The notes under the pieces are model-generated. The model was not told where the DNA came from. It ran no database searches and saw only the letters and a list, made by a program, of their open reading frames with translations. The position numbers were made by a program, and so were the translations under genes. From Streptomyces sp. NBC_01260 (GTDB taxonomy: Bacteria; Actinomycetota; Actinomycetes; Streptomycetales; Streptomycetaceae), in contig NZ_CP108464.1 of the NCBI RefSeq assembly GCF_036226405.1, positions 3,844,001 to 3,908,000 of the forward strand: a stretch of 64,000 nt of DNA, in the 5' to 3' direction. Position 1 is the stretch's first letter. Every line of letters begins with the position of its first letter. Positions 38,295 to 47,280 of the stretch are shown here, piece after piece.

Positions 38295-40109
38295 TCAGAC
38301 GAGACGGACGGGTTTGTCGGTGCGCACACCGACCGAGGAGAGCCAGGAGCGCAGGGGGCCGGCGTCGCCGTCCTCGACGAGGCTGAGAACCGGGGTGCCG
38401 AGATCGGACCGGCGTTCGCCGTCGATCAGCAGCGCGGGCCCGTCGAGCCAGTCGAGGCCGGGGGCCGCGCCCGCCGTGTCGACGGCGGCGCAGCAGACCA
38501 TCGCCGCGACATGATCGGCGAGCAGCTCGGTCCCCGTACGGGGCGGCTGGAGCGGGAACAGCGGGAGGGGGTCGGGCCCCCAGAAGTCCAGCACGTCCCC
38601 GCCGGAGCCACCTGAAACACCAGGAACACCGGAACCGTTGACTCCACCGGATCCCGGCTGAGGGTTCTGTCCCTGGTTCTGTCCCTGGCCCTGGCTCTGT
38701 CCCTGCTTCTGGGCCTGCGCCTGCGCCTGGGCCTCGTCACGGGCCACCGCGGCACTGATACCTGCCGCGAGCTCCTCACCGCTGCCGTTGCCGTTGCCCG
38801 CGACGAGATGCTCGACGACGCGGGCCAGTGTGGGCACCGCGGCACCGCCCACGTCGGGCGCACCGGCGGAGGACGCGGGCGGTACGCCCATGTCGTCCAG
38901 GACGCGGTGCAGACGGGCCGCCTCCGTGCGCCACTTCCGGTCGACGACTTCCTCCGGATACTGCTGCCAGTCCACCGGGGACCAGTCGGGCCCCGTCTCC
39001 GCGGGGCCGCCGTGGAAGAGCCGGGCGGCCAGCAGGGACGCCGCCTCGTCGGCCGCTCCCGGCTCCTCCAGGAGGTCGCAGGCGGGCCGTTCGCCGAGCC
39101 GGGAGGTGAACCCGTCGGCCAGCCGGTCGCGCCGGGAGAGCTCGGTGAGGGCGGAGACGACACCGGCGTCCAGCCGGGACGGCCAGCGCCCCATCCGCCA
39201 GGCGGGCAGCGCGACCCGCGTGAGCAGCCGGTCCCAGCCCGCGTAGGCGAGCCCGACCTGCTCCTGGGCGGCGATCCGCAGCCCGTAGTCCACCGCCTGG
39301 GCGCGGGTGGACGCCGCGGCGGCGACGCCGCGCTCCATCTCCGCGGCATGGCTGTGGCAGCTGCGCAGCAGCAGTCGGGCGATCCGGCCGATGACGGCGT
39401 GCGGCAGCCGCAGAACCTTGCGCACGGGGCCCTGGGCGGGTGCGGCCGCGTCGGCGACGGCCCCGTCCAGTCCCCGGACGAAGCGCCGGGCCGCGGCTAT
39501 GTCGGGGTGGGCGGCGGAGCCCGTGCCCGCGACGACCGGGGCGAGCACGGCCCGCAGCTCCGCGACGCGCATCCACCAGAGGAACGGCGACCCGATCACC
39601 AGCACGGGCGCGGCCAGCACCCTGCGGCGTCCTGGACCGGCCCCCGGACCGTCCTGGTCCCGACGGGCGGCCTCCTTGGCCGCACGGTCGGCGGCCGGGT
39701 GGGTGCGGTCCTCCAGCCAGCTGTCGCAGTCGGGCGTCAGCGCTATGGCCGAGGGCGCCGGCACGTCGAGGCGATCGGCGAGATCACGGACCAGCCGGTA
39801 GAGGTCCGGGGCCGCCTTCTCGGTGAGGGGAACGGTCGGGCTGACCGCCGGCCTCGCCCGTACCACCGCGACCGCGACGGCTGCCGCGACCAGCAGAACG
39901 ACGACGGCGCAGGCCGTCACGGCCCAGCTCACCGCGTCCCAGCCACCGCCGACGACGAATCCCTGTGCGCCTGCGGCGAACAGCACGACGGCGACGGCCG
40001 CGGGCAGCAGCGCCACCGCCGTCGCCCTGCTGCGGATGCGCAGCAGGGCGAGCGCCCGGGCGCGCGCGGCCTGCGCACCCAACTCCTCACCTGTACCGGT
40101 ACCGGACAC
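38295..40109 (-). CDS. Membrane protein resembling M48 peptidases but lacking HExxH
   Basis: The 604-residue protein has two N-terminal membrane helices. A region with the M48/HtpX-type framework follows: AAPDLYRLVRDLADRLDVPAPSAIAL, LVIGSPFLWWMRVAELRAVLA. Where peptidases have ELRAVLAHELGHY this protein reads ELRAVLAPVVAGTG, and the downstream third ligand ExxxD is replaced by CHSHAAEMERG. The metal site is therefore absent. A Gln-rich linker (QAQAQAQKQGQSQGQGQNQG) precedes a C-terminal domain with YxxxHVAAMVCCAA. It may be a structural descendant of a peptidase; function unknown. The 40110-40403 gap holds only GC-rich repeated CGGGACCGCGATCG motifs. Confidence 0.75.
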   Translation of the reverse strand: MSGTGTGEELGAQAARARALALLRIRSRATAVALLPAAVAVVLFAAGAQGFVVGGGWDAVSWAVTACAVVVLLVAAAVAVAVVRARPAVSPTVPLTEKAAPDLYRLVRDLADRLDVPAPSAIALTPDCDSWLEDRTHPAADRAAKEAARRDQDGPGAGPGRRRVLAAPVLVIGSPFLWWMRVAELRAVLAPVVAGTGSAAHPDIAAARRFVRGLDGAVADAAAPAQGPVRKVLRLPHAVIGRIARLLLRSCHSHAAEMERGVAAAASTRAQAVDYGLRIAAQEQVGLAYAGWDRLLTRVALPAWRMGRWPSRLDAGVVSALTELSRRDRLADGFTSRLGERPACDLLEEPGAADEAASLLAARLFHGGPAETGPDWSPVDWQQYPEEVVDRKWRTEAARLHRVLDDMGVPPASSAGAPDVGGAAVPTLARVVEHLVAGNGNGSGEELAAGISAAVARDEAQAQAQAQKQGQSQGQGQNQGQNPQPGSGGVNGSGVPGVSGGSGGDVLDFWGPDPLPLFPLQPPRTGTELLADHVAAMVCCAAVDTAGAAPGLDWLDGPALLIDGERRSDLGTPVLSLVEDGDAGPLRSWLSSVGVRTDKPVRLV

Positions 40110-40336
40110 GGCTGGATGTCACCCCCTCTGCCCTCGCGACGGTGTTGCTCACTCCCCCACTGTGGCACCCGTCACTGACATCGCAATGCCGGTGGGCCAA
40201 GTGCCGGAAAGCTTGCGCCGCACCCTAGTTGGGCCTTCGGCGGGCGTCATCCGGATGGCTCAGCCGTCACTCGATGGAATGGCTTTGGGCAAAGCTGCTG
40301 ACGCGCCGCTGTCCATGGGGCAACGGCGCGTCGGCG

Positions 40337-40397
40337 GAGGCGGGACCGCGATCGCGGGCAGGTCCCCGATCGCGGGCGGGACCGCGATCGGGGGCGA
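40337..40397. repeat. CGGGACCGCGATCG repeats between purD and the M48-like gene
   Basis: Two direct copies of GGCGGGACCGCGATCG flank an inverted CCCCGATCGCGGGC in 60 bp, within the gene-free 40110-40403. This could be a regulatory or structural element. Confidence 0.6.
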
Positions 40398-40403
40398 GAG
40401 GGC

Positions 40404-41654
40404 TCAGGCCTCCGCGGCCTTCTTGGCGATGTCCGTACGGAGCTGGGAGCCGTCGAGCCGGATCCGGGCCGCCGCCGCGTAGGCGCGCTCACGGGCGCCC
40501 GCGAGGTCCTTGGCGGTCGCGGTGACGGAGAGCACCCTGCCGCCCGCGCTGACGACCGTGTCACCGTCCCGCCGGGTCCCGGCGTGCAGGACGTACGCAT
40601 GCGGGGCATCCTGTGCCGCGACCTCGTCGAGGCCCTCGATCGGGTCACCCGTTCGCGGGGTGTCCGGGTAGTTGTGGGAGGCGATGACCACGGTGACCGC
40701 CGCGTCGTCGCGCCACTTCAGCGAAGGCAGCTCGTCCAGGGTGCCGTTGGCGGAGCCCAGCAGGACGCCGGCCAGCGGGGTCTTCAGCCGGGCCAGGACC
40801 ACCTGGGTCTCCGGGTCGCCGAAGCGGGCGTTGAACTCGATGACCCGTACGCCGCGCGAGGTGATCGCGAGACCCGCGTACAGCAGCCCGGAGAAGGGCG
40901 TACCGCGGCGGCGGAGCTCGTCGACGGTCGGCTGGAGGACCGACTGCATGACCTCGTCGACCAGCTTGGGGTCGGCCCACGGCAGCGGGGAGTACGCGCC
41001 CATGCCGCCGGTGTTCGGGCCCTCGTCGTTGTCGAGGGCGCGCTTGAAGTCCTGGGCGGGCTGGAGAGGCAGCACGGTGGTGCCGTCGGTGATGGCGAAG
41101 AGGCTCACCTCGGGGCCGTCGAGGAACTCCTCGATGACCACGCGGTCGCAGGCCAGCGCGTGGGCGCGGGCCGCCTCGACGTCATCGGTGACGACGACGC
41201 CCTTGCCGGCGGCGAGACCGTCGTCCTTGACGACGTACGGAGCACCGAACGCGTCGAGGGCCGTGTCGATCTCGGCGGCGGTGGTGCAGACGTAGCTACG
41301 GGCGGTCGGAACGCCTGCCCCGGCCATCACGTCCTTGGCGAACGCCTTGGAGCCCTCCAGCCGGGCCGCCTCGCCGGACGGGCCGAAGCAGGGGATGCCC
41401 GCGGCGCGCACGGCGTCGGCGACCCCGGCGACAAGCGGTGCCTCCGGGCCGACGACCACCAGCTCGGCGCCCAGTTCAGTGGCGAGGCGCGCGACGGCAG
41501 CGCCGTCGAGTGCGTCGACCGGGTGCAGTTCGGCCACCTCTGCGATGCCGGCGTTGCCGGGGGCGCAGTACAGAGCGGTGACGTCGGGGTCGAGGGAGAG
41601 AGAGCGGCACAGGGCGTGTTCGCGGGCGCCGCCGCCGATGACGAGGACCTTCAC
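40404..41654 (-). CDS. purD: Phosphoribosylamine-glycine ligase
   Basis: The 416-residue ATP-grasp GAR synthetase carries out step 2 of purine synthesis. Segments are MKVLVIGGGAREHALCRSLS, LVVVGPEAPLVAGVADAVRA, SKAFAKDVMAGAGVPTARSY, LPLQPAQDFKRALDNDEGPNTGGMGAYSP, and EFNARFGDPETQVVLARL. 286 bp without a visible gene separate it from dnaX upstream. Confidence 0.97.
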   Translation of the reverse strand: MKVLVIGGGAREHALCRSLSLDPDVTALYCAPGNAGIAEVAELHPVDALDGAAVARLATELGAELVVVGPEAPLVAGVADAVRAAGIPCFGPSGEAARLEGSKAFAKDVMAGAGVPTARSYVCTTAAEIDTALDAFGAPYVVKDDGLAAGKGVVVTDDVEAARAHALACDRVVIEEFLDGPEVSLFAITDGTTVLPLQPAQDFKRALDNDEGPNTGGMGAYSPLPWADPKLVDEVMQSVLQPTVDELRRRGTPFSGLLYAGLAITSRGVRVIEFNARFGDPETQVVLARLKTPLAGVLLGSANGTLDELPSLKWRDDAAVTVVIASHNYPDTPRTGDPIEGLDEVAAQDAPHAYVLHAGTRRDGDTVVSAGGRVLSVTATAKDLAGARERAYAAAARIRLDGSQLRTDIAKKAAEA

Positions 41655-41940
41655 GGGGTGCAGCCTAGCCGCCGGGGCAGGGCGGGCTTGACGGGCGCCG
41701 GTCCGTGGACACCGGGCCGGGGCCTGCCCGGCGGATCGGGGACGGACAGGGGGCGGCCAGGGCGCGGCGTCCGCTGCGGTGCGTCACGGGGCGCCGGAGC
41801 GTCTCGACAGCGGAGCTGCCGGGGCGTTTCGGCGGCCGAGCTGTCGCGGCTTTCCGGTAACGCGGCGAGGTGCCGTGGCAGGCGCCGGGAGCCCGGCCGT
41901 GATCCGGTGCGGACAGGCCCCGGTCCCCCGCGGCGCGCTT

Positions 41941-44136
41941 CTACTCGTTGGTGTACTCCTCGACGACCGTGGCGCCCAGCTCGCGGACGATCAGGTCGTG
42001 GCCGGAGAGCGCGGAGTCGACCAGGTCCGGGTCGTCGGCCTCGGCGGTGTCGTCCTCCGGGGCGACCGAACGAGGTGGTTCGGGAGCCGTGTACGGCGGC
42101 GACGCGGGCGCCGCGGCGGATTCGCCGCCCCCCGGCTGCTGCCGCTCCGGGGCCGGCCGGGGCTCGTACTGCTGCTGCGGCGCGGGCGGCGCCGGGCGCT
42201 GTGGTGCGGGCGGGGCCGAGGGGCGGCCGCCGCCGGCCTGCGGAGGCTGTCCGGCGCCGCCCGACGGGTCGACGATCGCCTCGATCTTCCACTGGGCGTT
42301 GAAGCGCTCGGCCAATGCCTGCTTCAGCACGTCCTCGCTGCCGCTGCTCGTGAAGTTGTCGCGGGCACCCGCGTTGAGGAAGCCGATCTGGAGCGTGGCG
42401 CCGTCGAAGCCGGTGACCTGGGCGTTCTGGCTGAGCAGGATCCAGGTGAACCGGCGGCGGTTCTTGACCGCCTCCAGGATGTCGGGCCACATGTTGCGCA
42501 CCTGTCCGGCGCCCTGGGTCATCCCCGGGGCCGGCTCCGGGGCGGCGGGCCCCAAGGCGGGTGCAACAGGCGCGGCCGGTGCGGGGGCGGCCTGCGAGGC
42601 CGGAGCCTGGCCGGGGGTGGAGGCGGTCGGCCAGCCTCCGGGCCGGCGCCCCTGCTCGGGCGCGGCCGCGGCGGGCCAGGCGCCGGGCCGCTGACCGGCC
42701 GCGGGAGCCTCGGCGGGCGGCGGCTGTACGGGCGCGGCGGGCGGGGCCGCCTGCACCGGGGCCGGCGGCGGCGCATCCCCGCGTGCGGCGGCACGCGCGG
42801 CGGCGGGCCCCGTCCCGGCGTCCGGCTGCGCGGCGGGGTACGGCGCGGGAGCAGGGGCCTGCGGTGCTTGAGATACCTGAGGTGCTTGTGGCGCCTGCGG
42901 TGCGACGGGGGCGTGGGCCAGTGCCTCGGGCCCCGGGACGTACCCCATGGCGGGGCCCGGTCCGGTGGTGGCGAAGGACGCGCCACGCTCCAGCCGGTCC
43001 AGCCGTGCCTGCAGTGAGCGCTCGTCGTCGAAGGCCGCGGGCAGCAGTACCCGGGCGCAGATCAGCTCGACCTGGAGGCGCGGCGAGGTCGCCCCGCGCA
43101 TCTCCGTGAGTCCCTCGTTGACCAGGTCGGCGGCGCGGCTCAGCTCGGCGGCCCCGAAGACGGACGCCTGGGCCTGCATCCGCTCGACGACATCGGCCGG
43201 GGCGTCGATGAGCCCCTTCTCCCCGGCATCCGGCACCGCGGCCAGGATCACCAGGTCGCGCAGCCGCTCCAGCAGGTCGGCGACGAAGCGACGCGGGTCG
43301 TTGCCGCCCTCGACGACCCGGTCCACGACCTCGAACGCCGCGGCCCCGTCACCCGACGCGAAGGCGTCCACGACGGAGTCGAGCAGCGAGCCGTCCGTGT
43401 AACCGAGCAGGGACGTCGCCATGGCATACGTCACACCGTCGTCGGCCGCGCCGGCCAGCAGCTGGTCCATGACCGACATCGAGTCACGCACGGAGCCCGC
43501 GCCGGCCCGCACCACCAGCGGAAGCACCCCGTCCTCGACGAAGCTGTCCTCCTTGGCGCACACCTCGGCGAGGTAGTCGCGCAGCGTCCCCGGAGGCACC
43601 AGCCGGAACGGATAGTGGTGGGTACGCGACCGGATCGTGCCGATGACCTTCTCGGGCTCCGTGGTCGCGAAGATGAACTTGAGGTGCTCCGGCGGCTCCT
43701 CGACCACCTTCAGCAGGGCGTTGAACCCCGCCGACGTGACCATGTGCGCCTCGTCGATGATGTAGATCTTGTAACGACTCGACGCGGGCCCGAAGAACGC
43801 CTTCTCCCGCAGATCACGGGCATCGTCCACACCACCGTGCGAAGCGGCGTCGATCTCGATCACGTCGATCGAACCCGGCCCGTTGCGCGCGAGGTCCTGG
43901 CAGGACTGGCACTCCCCGCAGGGCGTGGGCGTGGGCCCCTGCTCACAGTTCAGACAGCGGGCGAGAATGCGCGCGCTGGTCGTCTTGCCGCAGCCGCGCG
44001 GACCGCTGAACAGGTACGCGTGATTGACCCGGTTGTTCCGCAGGGCCTGCTGCAAGGGGTCAGTGACATGCTCCTGACCGATGACCTCGGCGAACGACTC
44101 GGGGCGATAGCGGCGGTACAGCGCAAGGGACGACAC
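41941..44136 (-). CDS. dnaX: DNA polymerase III subunit gamma/tau
   Basis: The 731-residue clamp-loader subunit starts at GTG 44136 (SSLALYRRYRPESFAEVIGQ). It has Walker A (FSGPRGCGKTTSA), the zinc-binding Cys set CLNC...CGECQSC, Walker B IYIIDEAHMVT and the sensor ATTEPEKVIGTIRSR. The long Pro/Ala/Gln-rich linker (about residues 420-590) and a C-terminal tau-like domain follow (WPDILEAVKNRRRFTWILLSQNAQVTG). No strong ribosome site precedes the GTG. The SRP RNA gene lies about 145 bp upstream on the same strand, an arrangement seen in many actinobacteria. Confidence 0.96.
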   Translation of the reverse strand: MSSLALYRRYRPESFAEVIGQEHVTDPLQQALRNNRVNHAYLFSGPRGCGKTTSARILARCLNCEQGPTPTPCGECQSCQDLARNGPGSIDVIEIDAASHGGVDDARDLREKAFFGPASSRYKIYIIDEAHMVTSAGFNALLKVVEEPPEHLKFIFATTEPEKVIGTIRSRTHHYPFRLVPPGTLRDYLAEVCAKEDSFVEDGVLPLVVRAGAGSVRDSMSVMDQLLAGAADDGVTYAMATSLLGYTDGSLLDSVVDAFASGDGAAAFEVVDRVVEGGNDPRRFVADLLERLRDLVILAAVPDAGEKGLIDAPADVVERMQAQASVFGAAELSRAADLVNEGLTEMRGATSPRLQVELICARVLLPAAFDDERSLQARLDRLERGASFATTGPGPAMGYVPGPEALAHAPVAPQAPQAPQVSQAPQAPAPAPYPAAQPDAGTGPAAARAAARGDAPPPAPVQAAPPAAPVQPPPAEAPAAGQRPGAWPAAAAPEQGRRPGGWPTASTPGQAPASQAAPAPAAPVAPALGPAAPEPAPGMTQGAGQVRNMWPDILEAVKNRRRFTWILLSQNAQVTGFDGATLQIGFLNAGARDNFTSSGSEDVLKQALAERFNAQWKIEAIVDPSGGAGQPPQAGGGRPSAPPAPQRPAPPAPQQQYEPRPAPERQQPGGGESAAAPASPPYTAPEPPRSVAPEDDTAEADDPDLVDSALSGHDLIVRELGATVVEEYTNE

Positions 44137-44280
44137 ACATACGAGGCTATAGGGACGGACCGACAACCGGCCCCGGGCCGGGCACACCACCGGCCCCGAG
44201 AGCACATCCACCACGAAGACCGGGGCCCCCGGACACGTGCCGGACGGCCACGGACACCCGCTCGACGGCCCGGGAAACGC

Positions 44281-44378
44281 AAGGGCCCCCCACGCACCCG
44301 CCAGAGCCAACCTACCCTTGCTGCCTTCCGGCCCTGGGGGAGTTCAGTCAGATAGCGCCACGTGAGGGGCTGACGCCC
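44281..44378 (-). ncRNA. ffs: Small signal recognition particle RNA (4.5S-type)
   Basis: On the minus strand the conserved SRP domain IV reads GGGCCGGAAGGCAGCAAGGG, with the GGAA tetraloop and asymmetric loop bound by Ffh. It is flanked by pairing arms CCCCTCACGT / GCGTGGGGGG. The size is about 98 nt and the ends are estimates. It scaffolds Ffh for co-translational targeting. Confidence 0.93.
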
Positions 44379-44494
44379 ACCTTAGCCGATCCCCGCCCCC
44401 GCAAGTCCACCTCCCCACCCCTCAGGCCCCCGCCGGGACCGCCGACGGGGAACGTGTTCGCGAGCACTCCTCAACGTCTTGTATTGTTTGCCGC

Positions 44495-44582
44495 GGAGGA
44501 TTCGCCTAGTGGCCTAGGGCGCACGCTTGGAAAGCGTGTTGGGGGCAACCCCTCACGAGTTCGAATCTCGTATCCTCCGCCA
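44495..44582 (+). tRNA. tRNA-Ser(GGA) with encoded CCA; probable attachment site
   Basis: It has acceptor GGAGGAT / ATCCTCC, anticodon GGA in CTTGGAA, a long variable arm (GTTGGGGGCAACC) and T-loop TTCGAAT, and CCA is encoded. Right of it the sequence changes from core synteny to CBASS, integrase, replication and mobilisation genes, so its 3' end is the likely attL of the island. Confidence 0.95.
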
Positions 44583-44602
44583 TTGCTCTCACCGGGCAAT
44601 AC

Positions 44603-44640
44603 GTCGAAGGGCCCCACCGCTTGCGGTGGGGCCCTTCGAC
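44603..44640 (+). terminator. Terminator after tRNA-Ser
   Basis: A perfect 18-bp stem (GTCGAAGGGCCCCACCGC) with a 2-nt loop lies 20 nt after the tRNA. Confidence 0.9.
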
Positions 44641-44646
44641 GTTGGT

Positions 44647-44669
44647 GGTTGCAGTTCTGGTTGCAGTTC
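44647..44669. repeat. Tandem GGTTGCAGTTC repeats, possible integrase arm sites
   Basis: Two exact 11-bp copies at 12-bp period (44647-44657, 44659-44669) lie just inside the element beside the tRNA. Short direct repeats near att sites are typical arm-type binding sites of tyrosine recombinases. Confidence 0.5.
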
Positions 44670-44811
44670 GTGTGGCGGCCCAGCCTGGAACCGCCAGACG
44701 GTCCACTACCGGCACCTAGGCATCCCTCGCAACTTCGACCGGCTTTGTCGGTGGTGAGTGGTAAGTCTGTTCTCCTACCGATCGGCTTCTCGGGTGAAGG
44801 GGCGGACAGCC

Positions 44812-45810
44812 ATGGCGGGGGAGAGCTACGTCGACCACGAGGTCCTCAAGGCGTACGCGAAGAGCAAGGTGAACGTGCCGAAGGAGGAGGCGAAGGAACG
44901 CCGCCGCCAGGTGAACTACCTGCGGGAGCGGCTGGAGGACTACATCGCAGCCCACCCAGACTTCGACCTCGTGAAGCTCCGAGCATCCGGCAGCACGGCC
45001 AAGCACACAGCGATCCGTCGCAGGCGCGGCACAGGGTCTGACGCGGATGTCGCCGCGTACCTGCGCGTCGGCGATCCCGCCATCGACGTCTCGACGGCAC
45101 TGGCCTGGCTGGAGAAGCGTTGCAAAGAGGTCTATGGCAAGACGAAGGTTGCGGAGGACTTCAAGCTCTCCGACCACGCCGTCGGTATCACGATGCGGGG
45201 CTCCGGCTTGAAGATCGACGTGGTGCCGGTGCTCTACACCGGCGAGCCGGACGACCAGGGCTACCTGGTCACCAGTGGCGGCATCAAGGTACTCACCTCG
45301 GTCACGCTGCACCTGCGCTTCATCGAAAAGCGCAAGGGGGAGGCCGGCGACGGCTACCGGGAGCTTATCCGCCTGCTGAAGGGATGGGTCCGGGAGAGCA
45401 AGGAGGGCGATCCGCAGCTGCGCTGCAAGTCCTTCCTGATTGAACTCTTGGTCGCGCACCTCTGGGACGTCGGCTGGAACGGACAGCCGCTGCAGGTTGA
45501 CGACTATCCGCGGGCGATCGAGCAGGTCCTCTCCTACATCGTCCGCACCGGCCTGAAGACACCGATCACCTTCACCGACTACTACACGGCCGACGAGGTG
45601 AGCGCGACGACAGACCCTATCCAGGTCTGGGACCCGGTCAATCCGGAAAACAATGTCGCTCGCGGCTACACCGAGTTCGACCGCCAGCGGTTGGTCAACC
45701 ACGCCAAGACGACCCTCGACACGCTCACGACGGCCGCCTACGCGACCACGAAGAGTGAGGCGCTCGACCTCTGGCGCGAGCTGTTCGGCCCCACCTTCCC
45801 GGGAGAGTGA
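44812..45810 (+). CDS. CBASS CD-NTase (cyclic oligonucleotide synthase)
   Basis: The 332-residue nucleotidyltransferase is of the cGAS/DncV-like family. Catalytic features are Gly60-Ser61 in LRASGSTAKHTA, Asp77 and Asp79 in GTGSDADVAAYL, and a third Asp136 in LKIDVVPVLY. An OAS-type C-terminal helical domain follows (LIRLLKGWVRES). It makes a cyclic di- or trinucleotide upon phage infection, which activates the downstream effector. ATG 44812 has GAAGGGG about 9 nt upstream; a GTG at 44758 is possible. Stop and next start are 2 nt apart. The HORMA and TRIP13 partners point to clade C or D, which I cannot settle by eye. Confidence 0.93.
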   Translation: MAGESYVDHEVLKAYAKSKVNVPKEEAKERRRQVNYLRERLEDYIAAHPDFDLVKLRASGSTAKHTAIRRRRGTGSDADVAAYLRVGDPAIDVSTALAWLEKRCKEVYGKTKVAEDFKLSDHAVGITMRGSGLKIDVVPVLYTGEPDDQGYLVTSGGIKVLTSVTLHLRFIEKRKGEAGDGYRELIRLLKGWVRESKEGDPQLRCKSFLIELLVAHLWDVGWNGQPLQVDDYPRAIEQVLSYIVRTGLKTPITFTDYYTADEVSATTDPIQVWDPVNPENNVARGYTEFDRQRLVNHAKTTLDTLTTAAYATTKSEALDLWRELFGPTFPGE

Positions 45811-45812
45811 CC

Positions 45813-46328
45813 ATGACCGGCTCGTACTCCAGATCCGCTTCCGGCTCGTTCACGATCACCGATGCCCGCTACGTCGGAGGCAGAGTCGCTGCGGACCTGC
45901 GCCTGCTGTACAACCTCTACGGCGAGCCCTCCCTCGAGAGAATCGAGAAGTTCGCCGAGGAGGTCGCCCTGCTCCTGCGCGACGGCTATCTCGACACCGT
46001 CGACTACGGCTTCCGCGACACGGCAACCAACGCCTGGAAGTTCCGCCTGCGCTATAAGGCCACGGCCGGCGGCCAGCTCATCGACTCCCGGCCAGGCAGC
46101 TTCCCTGACGCGGTCGACCTCACCGGCTACACCTTTCATAGCTTCCTGGACTACAGCTCTGCCTTCTGGCTCCTGACCAGCAGCCAGAAGGCTGGGGTCA
46201 AGGAGGCCCTGCCGATCTCCCGGACGACCGGCACCGCCCCGAGTGCCGTCGCGGGCACCGGCACCACGGGGCACGGCTACGCCCGAAACGGCACGGGAGT
46301 CTCACGCGACGTCTACGTCGCTTACTAG
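45813..46328 (+). CDS. cap7: CBASS HORMA-domain protein (Cap7-like)
   Basis: The 171-residue protein has the bacterial HORMA1 pattern. SFTITDARYVGGRVAADLRLLYNLYG opens it, followed by FAEEVALLLRDGYLDTVDYGFRD. KFRLRYKA and a safety-belt region end near residue 140. The Gly/Thr/Ser-rich tail ending RNGTGVSRDVYVAY is a plausible self closure motif, as in single-HORMA systems. In type III CBASS the HORMA protein senses a phage peptide and switches on the CD-NTase. ATG 45813 has GGGAG at 7 nt, within the cyclase stop region. Similarity is by pattern and context; HORMA is hard to see by eye. Confidence 0.8.
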   Translation: MTGSYSRSASGSFTITDARYVGGRVAADLRLLYNLYGEPSLERIEKFAEEVALLLRDGYLDTVDYGFRDTATNAWKFRLRYKATAGGQLIDSRPGSFPDAVDLTGYTFHSFLDYSSAFWLLTSSQKAGVKEALPISRTTGTAPSAVAGTGTTGHGYARNGTGVSRDVYVAY

Positions 46329-46359
46329 TCCGAAGCCTTTGAGCAGGAGGAACGAGCAC

Positions 46360-47280
46360 GTGACCAGCCAGGACGACCTGTTCCACCCCGTCATCGAGTT
46401 GCCCGAGCCCACCCGACGCGCCCGCTACGACCGCTTGATCGGCCTGGACGAGACGAAGCTGCGCCTGCGCAAGGAAGCCGCGCTCCTCGCGGATCCGCGC
46501 CGGCTTCGGTCTTGGGCCGCGCAGTACCACGGTGGCGACGTCGCCGCTCTCGCTCTGTTCGCAGACCGGGCGCCGCTGTTCGTTTTCGCAGGCGACGTCG
46601 GCTCCGGCAAGTCCGCGCTGGCCGAATCCTTCGGCTGCGACCTCGCCGACTGGCTCGATCTGCCGGTGTACCTATACCGGCTCAAGCTCGCTACCCGCGG
46701 CAGCGGCTTGGTCGGCGAGATGACCTCGCTCATTGGAGACGCCTTTACCCACATGCACACAGTGGGCAAGCGGGCGTCGGGCTCTGGGGGAGCACGCGCA
46801 GTGCAGCTTCTTGTCGTCGACGAGGCGGACGCCCTGGTGCAGTCCCGCGAGGCCCAGCAGATGCACCATGAGGATCGCGCCGGCGTCGACGCGTTCCTGG
46901 CCGGCATCGACGGCTTGACCGGCGCCGCGCTCCCGGTCGTCATCGTGCTGTGCACCAACCGGGTCGGCGCCCTCGACCCGGCCGTCATGCGCCGCGCCGC
47001 GGCCACATTCACCTTCACCCGCCCCAGCGACGAGCAACGCCACGCAGTCCTCACTCAGGCTCTCGACGGACTCGGCATCCGACCGGAGACCGTCCGCAAG
47101 GTAGTCGTGCTCACCGGCCCTACTGAGGGACGCCCCGGCTACACCTTCTCCGACCTCACCCAGCGCCTGGTCCCGGCAGCTGTCTTCCGTGCCTTCCCCG
47201 ACCGGCCCGTCATGGACGAGGACCTCCTCGCCCTTGCCGAGGAGATGGAGCCCACCCCCGTCTTCACCGAGGAACGCTGA
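46360..47280 (+). CDS. cap6: CBASS TRIP13-like AAA+ ATPase (Cap6-like)
   Basis: The 306-residue AAA+ protein has Walker A (GDVGSGKS, 78-85), Walker B (LLVVDEADALV, Asp154-Glu155), sensor-1 (CTNRVGALDPAVMRRA) and arginine-finger region. Bacterial TRIP13 converts closed HORMA to the open state and so restrains the CD-NTase until phage triggers it. GTG 46360 has AGGAGG at about 8 nt. The stop overlaps the effector start by 1 nt (TGATG), which couples them. Confidence 0.9.
   Translation: MTSQDDLFHPVIELPEPTRRARYDRLIGLDETKLRLRKEAALLADPRRLRSWAAQYHGGDVAALALFADRAPLFVFAGDVGSGKSALAESFGCDLADWLDLPVYLYRLKLATRGSGLVGEMTSLIGDAFTHMHTVGKRASGSGGARAVQLLVVDEADALVQSREAQQMHHEDRAGVDAFLAGIDGLTGAALPVVIVLCTNRVGALDPAVMRRAAATFTFTRPSDEQRHAVLTQALDGLGIRPETVRKVVVLTGPTEGRPGYTFSDLTQRLVPAAVFRAFPDRPVMDEDLLALAEEMEPTPVFTEER

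Noticed and set aside
44758..44811. Upstream GTG start for the CBASS cyclase
   Set aside because: It adds 18 unconserved-looking residues and has no ribosome site; ATG 44812 is better placed.
44812..45810. Plain poly(A) polymerase or CCA-adding enzyme
   Set aside because: The GS and D-x-D layout could fit any nucleotidyltransferase, but the coupled HORMA, TRIP13 and SAVED genes make CBASS the better explanation.
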